Of a stretch of 64,000 nucleotides of DNA, positions 36,145 through 50,799 are shown in pieces (position 1 is the first letter of the stretch; each line of letters begins with the position of its first letter). The notes below the pieces were generated by a model. It did no database searches and was not told the origin of the DNA. It worked only from the letters and a program-made list of their open reading frames with translations. Both the position numbers and the translations under genes were made by a program. Source of the DNA: Hirudinaria manillensis (Eukaryota; Annelida; Clitellata; Hirudinida; Hirudinidae); assembly GCA_034509925.1 (NCBI GenBank), contig CM067527.1, forward strand, positions 13,384,501-13,448,500. Reading direction: 5' to 3'.

Positions 36145-39100
36145 ATGATGGTTTTAAGCGGGTTTATTACACTCGCACTACTTGTAGTTCATGGCAAGTC
36201 AGAAACCGTGATAAATGAAGGTAACAGAAAAGCCCCATAATTTTAAGTTTTCTACCTTATGTAAAAATTCCTAGAACTGTTCAATGCATTAACCTAGAAT
36301 GTTATTAAAATATTAATTAATGTTTTAAATGCTTATTTCTTAGCAGTCATCAATGTAAACTGGACCAACAGTACGCCATCGACACAGGACAAGCACCCTT
36401 CTCTACCAGACAATGTTGTCATCAAAATAACAATAGACAACGAAACTGCCGAACTCAACTTGACTAAAAACCAAAGAGATAACTTTGAAGATATCCCAGT
36501 GCTCATTGGAGGAAGTGGTAATGTTTCGGTGTGGCACCACAACAGAGATGAAGTTGGTTTTTAATATATCCGTTTCCATAGATTAATTCATTTAGTACAG
36601 GTTTTTATAATTAATGTTCAGATATATGTTTCAACTTTTAAAGACAATAGGTATTATTAAAATCTAAGATTGAAATTCTAACAAAAAGGCAAAGTTCACA
36701 CAGCTTTGTAATTTGAATTTCGACAGCAACTTAGTGTATACAACGACCAATCGAAGGATGCTTCATTCAGTGTGGTTCTGAAGAAGGAAAATGGAACGAC
36801 CATTACAGAATATGTAAGAAATGCTTTGTAATATTTTTATAGAAGCGCTTTACTATATTATTCCATATTTTCTGCCTTTAAAATTTAATTTTGAATCTAT
36901 TCCAGTATGGTTCTTTTGTCCACAAAGAAATCAAATACACCTTATCACCAAAGATTTATCATGAAGCGTCTAACGAATCAAGCGATGTTGTTCACCAGTT
37001 CAATCTGAATGGCACTGAATACGTTGTTTTCATCGACCAAGTGAACAAAACTGTAAATGCAGGTAAAATCATTTAATTTCATTGCATTAATGATTTTTTA
37101 TACAAAAAATTTATAATCTTATAAAAACATTAGTGATTTTCTTTAAAGATTTAATTTTACATAAAAAGTCATTTAGTTCCTTTGAAATTTTCATAGTTGA
37201 TGACGATGTTGAGGAAAATGAAACCACATATCAGCGTGAGTTTACAAAAATACTTGCTAGGAAATAATTTACCGTTTGTATGTAAAATGTAGAAATTACT
37301 TAAATTGTGTAAAATAATACATAAAATACATAACCAATGAACTTCACAGCCGGACTAACCACAACAAGCGGCCCAATCCAAACTACAGGTAAATTTAATA
37401 TAAATTTCATATTGTTCATAACAATATCGTTTAATTTAATAATCGTGATGCTGCATTACATATATCTACATTACTGAAACGATTAACATTATTATCCCTG
37501 ACATCTATCATTTGCTTAAAGTTAATAAATAAATGTACTTTATAATATATGCTGTAAATTATTATAATTCATTTTAAAGAACTTACACTGCATTATTTAT
37601 TTATAATTCCAGATGAGGTGCTAAAAGTAACAACTCCTAATCCTGTGGAGACATCGCTTCCAAAGGAAACCGGTTGTGAGAATAATTCCTTAAATAAAAA
37701 TCAAGTTTGAAAAATAAAAATCAGTGAATAAAATCAGTTAAGGCAGTTAATTCTTTGAAATAAAAATTTGAAAATTGAAATTATTTTGACAAATTTCTTA
37801 AAATGCGCGCCATGGAGTTAGTTTTCAGATGAACACGTTCCTTCCAAGCTCTTCAATGTGATCAAATTATAATTATTATTATTAGTATTATTAATAATAT
37901 ACTAACAACTAATCTTCAAATTAAAATTAAATAATTAAATACATAAAAATAAGTTTTACTTTCATTCTTTTTTAAATATGAATTTAAATTTTTAGTGAAC
38001 TGCGGAAATAAATCAGTCGAAACATCAAGATCGGCAAGAAGAAAGAGAAATTCTTTGACTCAACTGATTGTGGACGTTATGCTTATAATCGATTATTCCA
38101 TGTACAACAGGTATGATAATAGTTATTAATGCACATTAATGATTAATTAATTATTTTTATAGTGCTACAATAATTATCATAAAAAGTTATCCATAATTAT
38201 TTCTGCCGAAATCAATTCTTCAAACATTCTACAGATGGCTTAAAATGAACAACCTTGACAAGGATAAAACAGTTGAAAGAATGCGTTACTATTTGGCGCA
38301 CGTTATAAACGGGGTTGGCATCCATAATTCGTTAGAAAAGCTAAAGTTAAAAAAAAAACAAAAATCAAACCTAATAAAAGTAATCTCCAAATTATTTAAT
38401 AAAAAATATCTTGTTAGATTATTTTCAATATACTTGCATTCAGGTAAACAATGTTTATGCAACAATGGCCTCACCAAAACTTTCCATCAGTATCGTTGAA
38501 ATTTTCATAGCCGGGGTAAGTTTACTTAACACATAGTGAGTATATAATACAGTAAATATAATAAATGTAAACGAAAATTATATACCCTTCTACATTGTAT
38601 TGTTCTATTAATCCTTTTGGAGTGTTTCAAATAACAAATTTATTCTGGTAATAAACCAGTGCTAATTTTAACCAATTTACGAATAGAACAAATAACTTGT
38701 TTGATCCGATATTTCAGACTCCTCAACAATCGTGGTTCTTTGAAGATCCACAAATAAAAAATCAATTGGACAAAAAAAGGGCAGACTTTAACAAAGCTTT
38801 GGCAGCATTCCGCTTGTGGGTTTTGAAGCACAAGGCTCCAGATGGGCAGCAACCAAATCAAGAACGGTTTTTGCCAAACCACGACATTGCAGTTTCTTTT
38901 ACAGAGTACGGAATTCTTAGTGTTGAATATAATGTTTGGAAAAAATCTGAATCCAACCTGTTAAACATTAGCCTTTGTAATATTATTTATAGCTTTTATA
39001 TTATTATAATATTTTTATATTAGCTAAATTTAAAAAAAAAAATGCAGTTTTAATGTTAATAGTAAAATGCCTTTATAGTTACAGCGAAAGTCCAACTGAA

Positions 39101-41615
39101 GGATTAGCATATCTCGGGACAGTTTGTGGAGATCATGCAATGGGGATTGTTCACGAAAAAGGACAATTTGATACCATTACTTGTGCAGCTCATGAATTGG
39201 CACATACGTAAGCTTTTTATATTTTGGAATCATAATAGAACGTTTTTATAACTTGCAGATTTAATATTTATCCATTCTTTTCCCCCTCATTTTTTCTAGC
39301 GAACGGTTTAGAAATTCCTAATTATTATTTTATAAAGTTAAACACTTAGATTTTTTAAATTTTATTATTTTATTTTTTCAGACTCGGAAGCAGTCACGAT
39401 GGAACTGGCAATTACTGCGATCCAAACGATCATTACCTCATGTCTCCTGTAATGACCAACACGAAAATAGAGAACAGAGACACTCTTTCACAATGCACCA
39501 TGCAACAGATTGTGAACAAAGCCGTGGAATTGGAGTGGTACACACGAAAATATATTTTTTTATTCTTAAACATTTTGTTACTTTGAATAATATTAGAGCT
39601 TATTTAATGTAATTAATTTGAAAGATAACGCGACTTTAACTTAGCCATTTATGGATGGCATAACCTTTTAGGAGTAAATCAAATTGCATGGATGTGAAAA
39701 GAACTCAGAGTAAGAAAGTAAATCTCGACGACTTACTGGATCCTCATCCAGGTTCTCGCTTCAGTGTTAATGAACAGTGCAAGCTAAAATTTGGAAATTT
39801 GGATTACAAATTCTGCTCGGTTAGAGGTCTATCCACTTTATGAAGCAATGGGAATCTAAGTTGTGCAAACGCAGTCTCATTTTAAATTCCAAATCGTATT
39901 AAATCTCATTAACTTTAGCAAGGTGAAGACACTGCCTTAACTATTTGCAACCAAATGAAATGTCTGAATAAAAAAGACAACAAATGTTATAGTGGACATC
40001 CTTTGGCTCTCGACGGTACACCTTGTGGCAACGGAAAATGGTGCATAAAAGGACAATGTGTCTCTGGTGCTCCACAACAACCAGGTGCAAAAGGTAAGTT
40101 GAAATATGCGATTAATCTGCCAGTATGTGTTCTAAGCTAAGTATATGATCTCAAAGCTCTTTAGTGCTTGTTTTTTAGCTATTTTGTCGCTTTTTTTTTT
40201 ATTAATATGTGAAATTCTTTCTCCTCTAAACTAGAGTTTTTGTTTTTAGACATAATTAAACAAAATTATATTTACTTCGACTTGATTGACGTTCCATTTG
40301 CTTTTTTTCTTAACAGATAAATGCAACTTTGGGGATAAGAGCGATGGATTCATATTTAATGACGTATTAATGACCTGTAAAGACGTACAAAGACAACAAG
40401 AATCGTGCTACACATTGAATAAATGGTGTTGCAGTACCTGTGCAAAGATTAAAAAAGATAAAAGTAGGAAATTAATTTCAAAATTTTAAAATGACCATCA
40501 CAAGAACTCCTAAACTGGAGATTAATTGTAAATTATTAACTTGATAAATTAAATCTATTTCGATTAAAACAGATACCGGTCTACTGGGATGTGAGTATGG
40601 GGACATAGGTATGAGGATAGATGTCGGAGGTACTATCCGCGGATGCGAGATGGTTTTCGGAAGACCTGATGCTTGTGAACAACCAAGTATTAATAGATAC
40701 TGCTGCGAAAGCTGTCAAAAGGTATCAAAGTCTCTCGTGCCTAAAACTCCAAACGTACCTGAAAGGCCGCAAATACCTGAAACTACAACTACGAAGACAC
40801 CTACCGGAGGTATTGACATAAGAATCTCAATCTAATGATATACATAAATAGAAGTAGATGTTAGTGTAATTAGTATAATTTTTGTACACTAATATAGTAT
40901 ATGGCACATGCTGGGTGCAGTATGCATTGTAAATGCAGCAGTAAATTTAGTAGTTAGAACATTTTATGTTTTTTGTCAAGTTTTAATACTCAATTAAAAT
41001 GAGTATCGACAATTTAAATATAATTTCTGAAAAAATCCAACTTGTTAGTCATTAGGTTTTTAAAAAAACATTTTTTTAGGATGCGTAGACCATACAAACC
41101 TGGTGATGAATGGTATGGCATTCAATTGTCAATCCTTGTTCAGGAATTATGCCCTCTGTTATAATGTGGATAAATATTGCTGCAAAACTTGCAGCGAAAT
41201 AAAGAAAATCAAAGGTAGTGTTTCGGATTACTGTTAATAACGTTAGGATTACTGCTAGCCAGACAACTAGCCACTGTTCAATCATTGAGCCACACGATTC
41301 ATAAATGAAACTATAATTTCAACCGCTCTGGATGATTTTATAACGTTTAAATATTCGATTACTAATCGTAAAGTCTTTTCAATACCTAAAAATATATTTC
41401 GATATCCAAAATCAGCTCACAAGGGCATGAGCGGCTGTCCTTACGGAGACATAGGAGCAAGGTTAAGTATTAACGGAGTACTATATACCTGTGCTGGAGT
41501 TTTTGTGCTTCCGAGTATGTGCAAAACAAATCCAAACACTGCCAGATTGTGCTGTGAATCATGCTTCGACGCCACTATTACATTCGGTGGCAATAGACGA
41601 TATGGTGGCAGATGA
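36145..41615 (+). CDS. Secreted M12B metalloprotease with four PLAC-like modules
   Basis: Nineteen exons give 815 residues: 36145-36220, 36347-36552, 36727-36813, 36906-37062, 37197-37235, 37350-37388, 37613-37675, 37996-38110, 38235-38313, 38444-38515, 38718-38905, 39079-39207, 39382-39537, 39672-39819, 39919-40093, 40317-40463, 40573-40809, 41080-41214, 41416-41615. Exons 2-16 have exactly the lengths of those of the gene at 29356-34379, a recent tandem duplicate. It keeps LNCG, RSARRKR, the zinc motif HELAHTLGSSHD and YLMSP. After the cysteine-rich domain come four six-cysteine modules (CCSTC, CCESC, CCKTC, CCESC); a Thr-rich linker (ETTTTKTPTG) separates the two pairs. The second exon has a TAGCAG double acceptor (36342-36346), so one residue may be optional. 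Confidence 0.92.
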
Positions 41616-41806
41616 TATTGAAGTATAGCAGTTGTTTTCTTTTCAATAATTGAATTTAAATTTATATTCCTATCTATTCTTAAACAGAATGATTGATAAT
41701 ATTAATAATTCATAAGAAAAATGACTTAGTAACAAAGATGATGAAATATACAACTTACTGAAATCTTGAGCGTTCCATAATTGTTATAAAATTTGTGGAC
41801 TTTTGG

Positions 41807-41876
41807 ATATTATATTGTATTTATGTATATTATATTTATAATTTTAAATATAATATACATAAATACAATATAATAT
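41807..41876. repeat. Perfect 32-bp inverted repeat with 6-base loop
   Basis: Arms 41807-41838 and 41845-41876 are exact reverse complements; the spacer is TAATTT. The arms start ATATTATATTGTATTTATGT. It lies about 190 bases beyond the stop codon of the metalloprotease gene ending at 41615. Confidence 0.9.
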
Positions 41877-43837
41877 ATAATATTTCTTGCATTTTATAAA
41901 ACGTGCTATTTTGATAACAGCACTTTAAGAAAATACTTTACTCTCGGCTTAATTATGAAATTTGGTAATATCATGTAATACAAGCTAGTTTTGATGGCAT
42001 CAACATTGCACCGAAATTCATTGAAAAATTAATCATATTTTATTAAGGCAGTGATTTTGTTAATTAATAATTATTATGAATTCATTGACTTTTATTCTTT
42101 TTATTTTATGCAGAATTTCCATCTATAGACTGATACTTTTAGGTCTGTGTTTAAAACAAAGAAGAAGGAGGTCCCTTAAATTAACATGTTTTCAATTTCA
42201 TTTAATAAAATAAACGAAAGCACTTTTATGTCAATAAATGAAAAATGGAATCTAAATTTTGATCGTTACTTTTTATTTTACGGTAAAATAAAATTATTAC
42301 AGAAACGTTCCTAACTTTCTGAGCGAGTGACCACATGAGGATGTGAAACCATATAAGAATTAATACTAATCTTAGTATTCCTTAATTTTAGGGATTTTAT
42401 ATTTCCTCATAATATAACAACCTAAACCTCAATTTTATATCCATTTCAAACAAATAAGTTCATTTTTTTATTTATTTTATAAAAGAAAAATTAAATAAAG
42501 ATAGGACAAGTGAAATTTATTCTTATTTCAATTAAATAGTTAATAATTATCACCATTATTATACATTTTTTTATTATAACGTTGAAGATAAACTTTCTAA
42601 CGATAATTCAGTTGATAGGCAAATATTAGAGAGTCGATACTACATTAATTATTATAATCAATTAGCATTTTAATAATTTTGGTCTATTCGATTTTATATA
42701 GACATGAAATATATAGAAAGAACATAATATAGGAGATGATACATATACTACTTCACATGTATTTTTATGTTTTAATATAATTGTTTTTTTCCAAAAATAC
42801 GTTAAAAATTAGATGAAATGTTTGGGATTGCGCCAACTAAATGACTATAATTGAGGCTCGTTTGTTTAACTGCTTGCAATTCGTGTCTTTGAGCTTAGAC
42901 ACGAGCTTAGACCATTTGCCATCTCTTCTATCGTTTATAGCTCGTTTAAATCTATTTTAATTACCTCAAAACGCAGTTAGGGTTAGTTTCAGAAAATTCG
43001 AAATATTCGGATGGGAATGAAAGAACCACTTAATAAACTGATAAAAAGAAATTCAACCCAAAAGATTTTAGTTCCTAGTCATTACGTTCCAATAGTCTGT
43101 TCATAATGGCGTAATTTTGGGAATTTGTTTTGGTTATTATATTATTGATTAATTATTTACTTTATATTGGTAGTCCTAAAAACAGAGTCTCATTTAATTG
43201 GCTCAAGTCAGAAATCCATTTTTTCAATGAGCAAATATTTTCCTAATGAAAAAGACACGATTGTTTAACGACATATTGACGAAAAACGAGACGGTGTGTT
43301 TATCTTGCAGTAAAGTATTGAAAAATATTTTACTGCAGTCTCTTAAGAAATTAAAAAAAGCAATACTTATGTTTTACTATCATTGCTAACGTATGATATC
43401 AATATGTAATCATTATAGCAATAATTTTTATAAGATAAGATTTATTCATGTTATAGTTAATGATTTTGGATAATTTAAAATAAAAAAAAATTAATATTTT
43501 AAATTTAAAAAATAAATAACCTATAATAGTAAATAAATAAATAATTTTTATTGTGAATCCATAATATTAAAACAAAATTATGACCAAATGTAAAATATCG
43601 TTTGAAAAATAGCTGTTGGAGTATGGATTTAGACGGTAAATATTTATAGTTTCGATAAACAATTTCGTGACATTATATGGAGAGAAAATCGCTTCATGAT
43701 ATTCGTTGGTAATGTGTGCATAAAATTTATTTGTTTCATCTGTTCAAAATAAAGTTTACAAAACGTGTCTTAATGTCTTTATCATATCTTTATAAAAGTC
43801 TGACCAAACAGCTAATGCTTCTATTAGTTATCCTAAC
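41877..43837. other. Spacer between metalloprotease genes 2 and 3
   Basis: AT-rich; no exon recognised. A TATA box for the next gene is at 43791-43797. Confidence 0.4.
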
Positions 43838-46800
43838 ATGAACTTAATATTTCAATTCCTACTGATATGTACTGCTTCTCAAATCTGTGTCAAATCTGAG
43901 AATGTCGTAAATGAAGGTAATGTCTTATTTGGTATTCTGGAAGAAATAGGCAATATAACTCATATTGGATCAGATTAATTGCGCGAAACCAACACAGCAT
44001 CACATGGAAGCGCAGCCAATTACTATTTGAAAAAGAAAAAGAAAACGAATATAGGAAATTGTATTTTCGGCAATAATTTTTGTTATTTTTATTGCGAACG
44101 TTACATTTAAATGTTATCATTTTCCAATGATAATACAGAAGCTAAAGCAGACTGGGCTAACAGTACAATGCCGTCAACCGAACAAGATACTCATCCTTCA
44201 CTGCCAGACACAGTTGAACTTTCCTTGTCAATATTCAATGAAACTGTTCATCTGAACTTGACCAAAAAACAAAATGACGACTTTGAGGAAATTCCGGTCG
44301 TTATTGGAACTGAGAAGGATGTCAAACTTTGGCATCACAGCGCCGACGAGGTAAGATTTGGAATCAATTTAAATATTAATATTTCTTATTTGCTAAAGAC
44401 TTAATTTTTAATTAAATTCGAAAATATTTGCAATTATAAACTGTTCGTCATTCGAAATAAACAGGCATTTAGCATCTACAATGACAAATCGCAAGATGCG
44501 TCTTTCACAGTGGTTGTTAAAACTGAAGAAAATGGAACTATTGTTACGGAATACGTAAGGCACTTTCCTCCAGTTTTGCTTCAACTTTTTCCAATTTAAC
44601 AAACTTCTCTTTTGAAATTCTGGATCATTTAACAACCAATCTAGCGCGGATCCTTCGTTCACAACGGAACAAAGTACACTTTGATGCCTGAAAAGTACCA
44701 CGAACAGTCTAAAATCGCAACAGATGTTATGCACAAGTTCCCACTAAACGGAACTCAATACGTTGTTTATGAAGATTCAAAAGAACAAATTGGCGAAAAT
44801 AAAAACGAAACTGGTCTGATAATGCACTTTTTCATAACAAGAATGATAATAAATATATAAATAAATATATAATGCAATATAAAATAATGTTATATTATTT
44901 TAAAGTGTTATTTGTAATAATAAGAAACAACAATAATATTATCAATAATTTTTATAATTTTCCATGCCGAGTTGGTTTTATTTTAAGTGAGTGATGTCCT
45001 TGAGGAGAAAAATGATGAAAAAACTGCTGACAGTGAAAAAGGTAAAATCAAATTTATTCAAACATAAATTGAACAATTAAGTTTCAATAAATTGAAATTA
45101 AATGTAACAAAATGATTAATTCGAAAACTAGCACCGGCCGATCAAAATAACGAGTCAGAAGATGTCAAAGTCGTTAAAGGTAGATTTTAGATAAATGTGA
45201 CTTTAATTAAATTATTCAATAGAAGTTAACTTTTAAAAATTTTGTCGAACAAATGTAAAAAAAAATTGTATGCCATTATCACAGAAATGCCTGAAAAAAC
45301 AACTGAAATCCTTGAAGTAACCGTTCCTCCAGAAATAAAGTCTAATCGTAAGCATACCAAATAAATCCTTGACAAAATCTCTAAAATAAGCAAAAGACAT
45401 GAAAATATTAAAATAAAGTTTTGTTATTATTAAATATTACAAAAATAAATTGATAAATAAATGGTACATTTTTCTTAATAAAGTTCGCAAGCAAATCATT
45501 TTTTCCTTTTTTGCTAGTACCACTGCACTAAATAATTAGAGAATATAATCAACATTTATCCCAAAAAATGCAAATAATAATTACTTTTTTTTTAATTAAT
45601 TGCAAAAAGTTAAAAATCCAAATTAATTATTTGACAAGCATTGTTTCTTTATTCGACGTGAAATATTTTCCACTCGAACATTGATTTATAGAATCCGATT
45701 TCGAGCCAAGGCCAACGAGATCATCGAGAGAGAAGAGGTCTGTGAAAAAAAAATTAGTCGGAGAATTGTACGTGGTGATAGATTACTCAATGTATACGAG
45801 GTGAGTAATTATTAACATTATGCACTTATTTCATGAATTAATAAGGTATAAAGCATCAATTAAAATAATTGTTTAGTAAATTACAATATTAATTTGAAGA
45901 TCACAGCAATATAATGATTACTGTACATAATATCTAGTTAGAGTTTTACAAACTTATACAAGCCTTTAATAAATAAGTTAATGGTATTCAACCCAAGAAA
46001 TTACAATGTGTCAAATCCAAGACAATTTTTCTTGTTAATTTTGTTATATTATTTCAGATGGCTTAAATTGAACGATATGGATAAAGACAAGACTGTTGAA
46101 ACGATTCGCTACTATTTGGCTTATGTTATAAACGGGGTCAGTTTACCTCAGATTTGCCCTAACTTAACACCTCACATGCTTGATTTGAAATATTATTAAT
46201 TACTAATTTATTCAGTTAATTTCTTATAGAGATATAATTTGGCCAATTAACTTCGACTAATAACGCGGTTGTTTGTCGTAAATAATTTATTGATTATTGT
46301 CCGAGAACACCCTCATTGATTTACGTGGATTTAAAGTTTATTCACAAGTTACTGACTAATTCCAGGTTAATAACGTTTACACTTCCTTACGAAAAATTAA
46401 GATATCTTTCAAAGTAATCAGCATATTTATAACTGAGGCAAGTCTGTTTCGAAATATTCAGTTAAAAATGATCAAAAAATATATAAAACAAATTAAAAAA
46501 TTAATTTAAATTAAACCAATAATGGTAACAATGCAGACGTAGAAGATTGCGAACGTAATCCTTATTGAATCTGTTTCATTGAAAGTATTGTAAGATCAAT
46601 CCTAAATTTCAGACAGAGTCACTATCTGAATTTTCTGAAACTAGTCCAGCAAATCTAGGCGGAAATAAAATTGATTTTGGACTTACTTTGGATGCTTTCA
46701 AGAATTGGTTAGAAGAAAGGACACCCGACGAGGGGGAAATGCCAAGCAAGGAGAAGTTTGTGCCGAAGCATGACATTGCAGTTGTTTTTACAGAGTGAGA

Positions 46801-47862
46801 CTTAATTAATTTTCAGTTGTAGCCAATGAAAAATATAATTTATATTTCAACGCGCTTCACAGTTTAAAAAAAATACTGAAAATGAAACTTACTCCATTGC
46901 ATTTCATTTCAATTTCACAATTTCATGCAAATTACATCTTGTTGCTTCAACTTCCATACCTTTTGTTTCATACATTCAAACTTTGAGAATCTATTTTCTC
47001 ATATCTCAATATTCTTCTTTCCTAAATTCCTATCAACTTACAAATGATAATATTCACTTCATTTCATTTCAAAGCTACAACAATCCTCCTGTGGAAGGAA
47101 TTGCAAGACTGGGAGCCGTTTGCGCTGAACATTCTCAAGCGCTAGTTCATGCCACATACCAATTCTCTACAATCACAACGACTGCTCATGAAATTGGACA
47201 CTTGTTAGTGATTTCAGAGTTTTTTTGCTAAATATATATATATTAAAAATATACATAAAGATATTTATATATATATATATAATATATATTAAGACTTGGA
47301 AGTAACCACGATGGAGTTGATAACGAATGCGACCCGGAGAAACAGTTCGTAATGACAGATGTGATCGACGATAAAAAAGAAATCAATAACAGACACACAT
47401 TCTCTACTTGTTCAGAAACTCAGATCCTAGAGAATATTTCAAAATTAAAAGGGTAAATTGTTCGGTTGAAATCGATCTTTTCCTTTTTCTACTTGTCCTT
47501 CGTTCTTATTCTTCCATATATATTCCATTACTTTGGTGAATCTGTTATTTGAGTTACCAGTAATATCTGTCTGACGGCATTTTATTCACAATTTTTGGCT
47601 GTTTGGCTTAGAATATTAGAATATTATTATGCAATAAAGTTAGATTCTAACAAGATTAGATAACAAGGTTAGATTCATCATCGTCAGCATCAACATCAAC
47701 GTAGTCGTCGTTGTCGTCATCATCATCATAACCATCACAAATTCTGCAATTACTATTCTTTCACACTTTCAAGATTCTCTATGGGAATATAACGAATGAT
47801 TTTCTTAATCCATCAGTAAATCCAATCTTCGAAAGTTATTAAATTAACCACAACAACAGCAA

Positions 47863-47914
<52 letters not shown>

Positions 47915-50799
47915 GTTATTATTATTAATAATATTATTATTATTATTCTTGAAGTACTACAAAGGACTGCTTGGCTTCTTCAACAAAGCAGAAATCAGAA
48001 TTGGCTAAACTTCTGGATTTTCATCCAGGCGTTCACTTCGGACCAGACATGCAGTGCAAGTTGAAATTTGGAGACGGCTATACATTCTGTTCTGTAAATA
48101 ACTGATTTACCTTTATCCATATTATCGCAGCATTTTTATTAATAATAATGTAATTGTGAATTGTTTGTCTAGATCGAATATGGTATTAGATGTAATGTAC
48201 TTGCATATTAATTAAATAATAATATTGTCGTTATCATCACTATCCTCTTCATTCTAATTATTCGGCGGATGGGTTTAGAAGGTATTTTCAATATAATCGT
48301 ATATTTTATTTACATTACGTACATTAAGTTCATATCAGTAAAGAAAATCACACACGCAGTTTTGCTTGCAATGTATTCACATTTTTAGAATGGCAGAAAT
48401 ACCTACCAAAGCATGTGCGAGAAAATAAGCTGCTATAATACGAAAGACAAAGTGTGTTATACTAAAACGGCCCAACCTCGTGCCCTTGACGGGACTTCTT
48501 GTGCCAAAGGAAAGTGGTGCATGGATGGAAAATGTGTTTCTGGTGCTCCGGCCAAGGAGAATGAAAAAGGTAATTCGATGACCACTTCTAATGGCTTTGA
48601 ATTTTGAAACTTCTTAAGTTTGAGACAATCGGCTATTTCAATTATGATTCATAATCATAAAATGATTGGTTGGACGGATGGACGGACAGACGGACGGATG
48701 GGAAGGTGTTACGTTATGAACAATAATGCATTCAATGGATTTTGATTTGAATTTGCAGTGAAACATTTAAATTTTCGATTTTTTAATGTAATTATCTTTT
48801 CTTTTCATCTAGAAAATTGTTATTTTGGGGACGCAACAAATGGCGTAATATTAAACAGTAATCCAATGCTATGCGAAGATTTCTTAGAAAGCAATAATAA
48901 TAAATTGTGCTACACATTTGAAGCAGAATGCTGCGCCACCTGTGAAAAGATAAAATCCCAAAAAAGTAATTCATTTTTTAAAATCATTCTGTATTTCAAG
49001 GATTTTTAATCATTACTTCTCAGAAGGATTCAAACGGACATCCATAAGAGATGAAGTCAGCCACGTGTGATTTTCAGCGGCAGACCTTTTTAAACAAATG
49101 ATTGCAAAAAATTTTTTAACATTGATTAAAGATTGATTAAAAGTGGCATTAATTTCCAAAAGACATTCAACTGGAAAACTGTGCCTACGGAGACAGGGGT
49201 GTGATTGTCAAAACGGCTGAAAAGAATTTCGGCTGCGAGATAGTTTTCAGTCACTCTGGGTACTGTGAGAATCAACAGTATTTAGAAAACTGCTGTGAAA
49301 GTTGCATCAAAGCAAAGAAAGAATTCGAACGAAGAGGACAAACAGGAACGAAGGAAGTGGAACAAACAGGTCAGAACACCTTGGCTGATGAAATGCTTTT
49401 AACCAAGATGTTTCTCTAAATAGCCTCTAGTATATCTCTATGAATTATGGTACTTATGATTTAGTAGTCCAGATAATATGTTATAAACTATTAACTCTAT
49501 TTTAAATTTAAGTTATGATTTAATTTATAGGAGGATGCAGAGAAGATGAGAGAGTTATTTATAACGGTCAGATAATAACATGCAAATCAGTGACTGATCC
49601 GAGTAGCTGTTACGCTCTGGAAAAGGCATGCTGTCAAACTTGTACCGATATTAAAAACAGATTAGGTTATTTGCGTGTTTCTGAAATTCAGCTTTTCAGC
49701 TTTTAGACTTAACTATCAAAATTTTTAATTTTTTTCTTGTTTTGGAAGTTTTATTGATGAAAATCTTCGAAATTGATGAAAATGTTGAATTTTTATTACT
49801 TTCATTAGCTATGTTTGCATCGAATCATTTCAGCTTCTACCATTTAAACAGGCCTAACTATCAAAGACTGTCCCTATGGAGACAAAGGCGTTATATTCGA
49901 AGGGACAAAAGAAGGCTGCAAATTGGTTTTGAAGGAACCTCATCAATGCAAAAATGATGTGGTTAAACGAAGTTGCTGTGAAAGCTGTAATAAAGCCGAA
50001 AAGATCCAGTCAGCAAAAACAGCGACGACAACCACCACGACAACAACAACAACAACAACAACAAAACCACCGAAGAAGACAAAGAGGACTTCAAAAGAAT
50101 GTTTGATATTTTGAAGTTTTAGAGAAATATGCCAGAAAAAAAATCACCAAAACAAACAGACATTTAACCGATGTTTTAAACTTGGAAGGTTGGCATTGAA
50201 AGTAATTTTTAATTTCAGCTTCCTGCAAAGACACGGATCTTGTTGGGTTTTCATTCACTTGCAAACGGCTCCTGATAAATCCATCATATTGTTATCAACT
50301 AAAGAAAAAATGCTGTGAGACCTGTAATCAAGTGAAGGAAATTAAAGGTTTCGAACATATTTTACATCTCATTTTACCCTTAAGTTAAAGACCAGATTAT
50401 CATGCTTAAATGATATGCTTAAATATTTGTTCCTAAATCATGTCCCATTGAACTTCATTACAAATCCTAACTATCCCTAAATTAATTCTTTAAAAAATTC
50501 AACTTTTGCCTAAGACGGCAAAACTCCCTCGTTATCAAAATGCGATGTGGAGAATAATTATTTTTAGCTTTGAATTATTTGAGTATAAATATGATATCAT
50601 ATTCAATCAATCAACAATAGTTCGTGATTCCAATTCAGTGGCCAAACTCGGATCTGGCTGTCCTTACGGTGACCGTGATTTCAATTTTAATATTGATGGC
50701 AAGCAGTACAAGTGCTCAGATGCTGCGCAGAAAAACGAAATCTGCGATGAATATGGCCCCTACTGCTGTGAATCTTGTCACGATATCAAAAGTAGGTAG
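43838..50799 (+). CDS. Secreted M12B metalloprotease with six PLAC-like modules
   Basis: Twenty-one exons give 932 residues: 43838-43916, 44139-44350, 44465-44554, 44645-44813, 44988-45041, 45132-45179, 45285-45347, 45692-45800, 46058-46136, 46366-46437, 46613-46794, 47075-47203, 47294-47452, 47955-48093, 48389-48569, 48813-48965, 49163-49369, 49531-49665, 49852-50100, 50219-50347, 50639-50799. It has a signal peptide, a prodomain without cysteine, a furin-like site RSSREKR (248-254), the zinc motif HEIGHLLGSNHD (H424, H428, H434), an atypical Met-turn FVMTDV, a cysteine-rich domain (ALDGTSCAKGKWC) and six modules alternating between two types. Exon 19 ends in a poly-Thr run. The intron after exon 10 begins GCAAGT (GC–AG). 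An extra acidic linker separates prodomain and furin site. Confidence 0.91.
47864..47948. repeat. (TTA)n microsatellite in an intron of the third metalloprotease gene
   Basis: About 28 TTA units, nearly pure, ending only a few bases before the acceptor of the exon at 47955. Confidence 0.95.
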
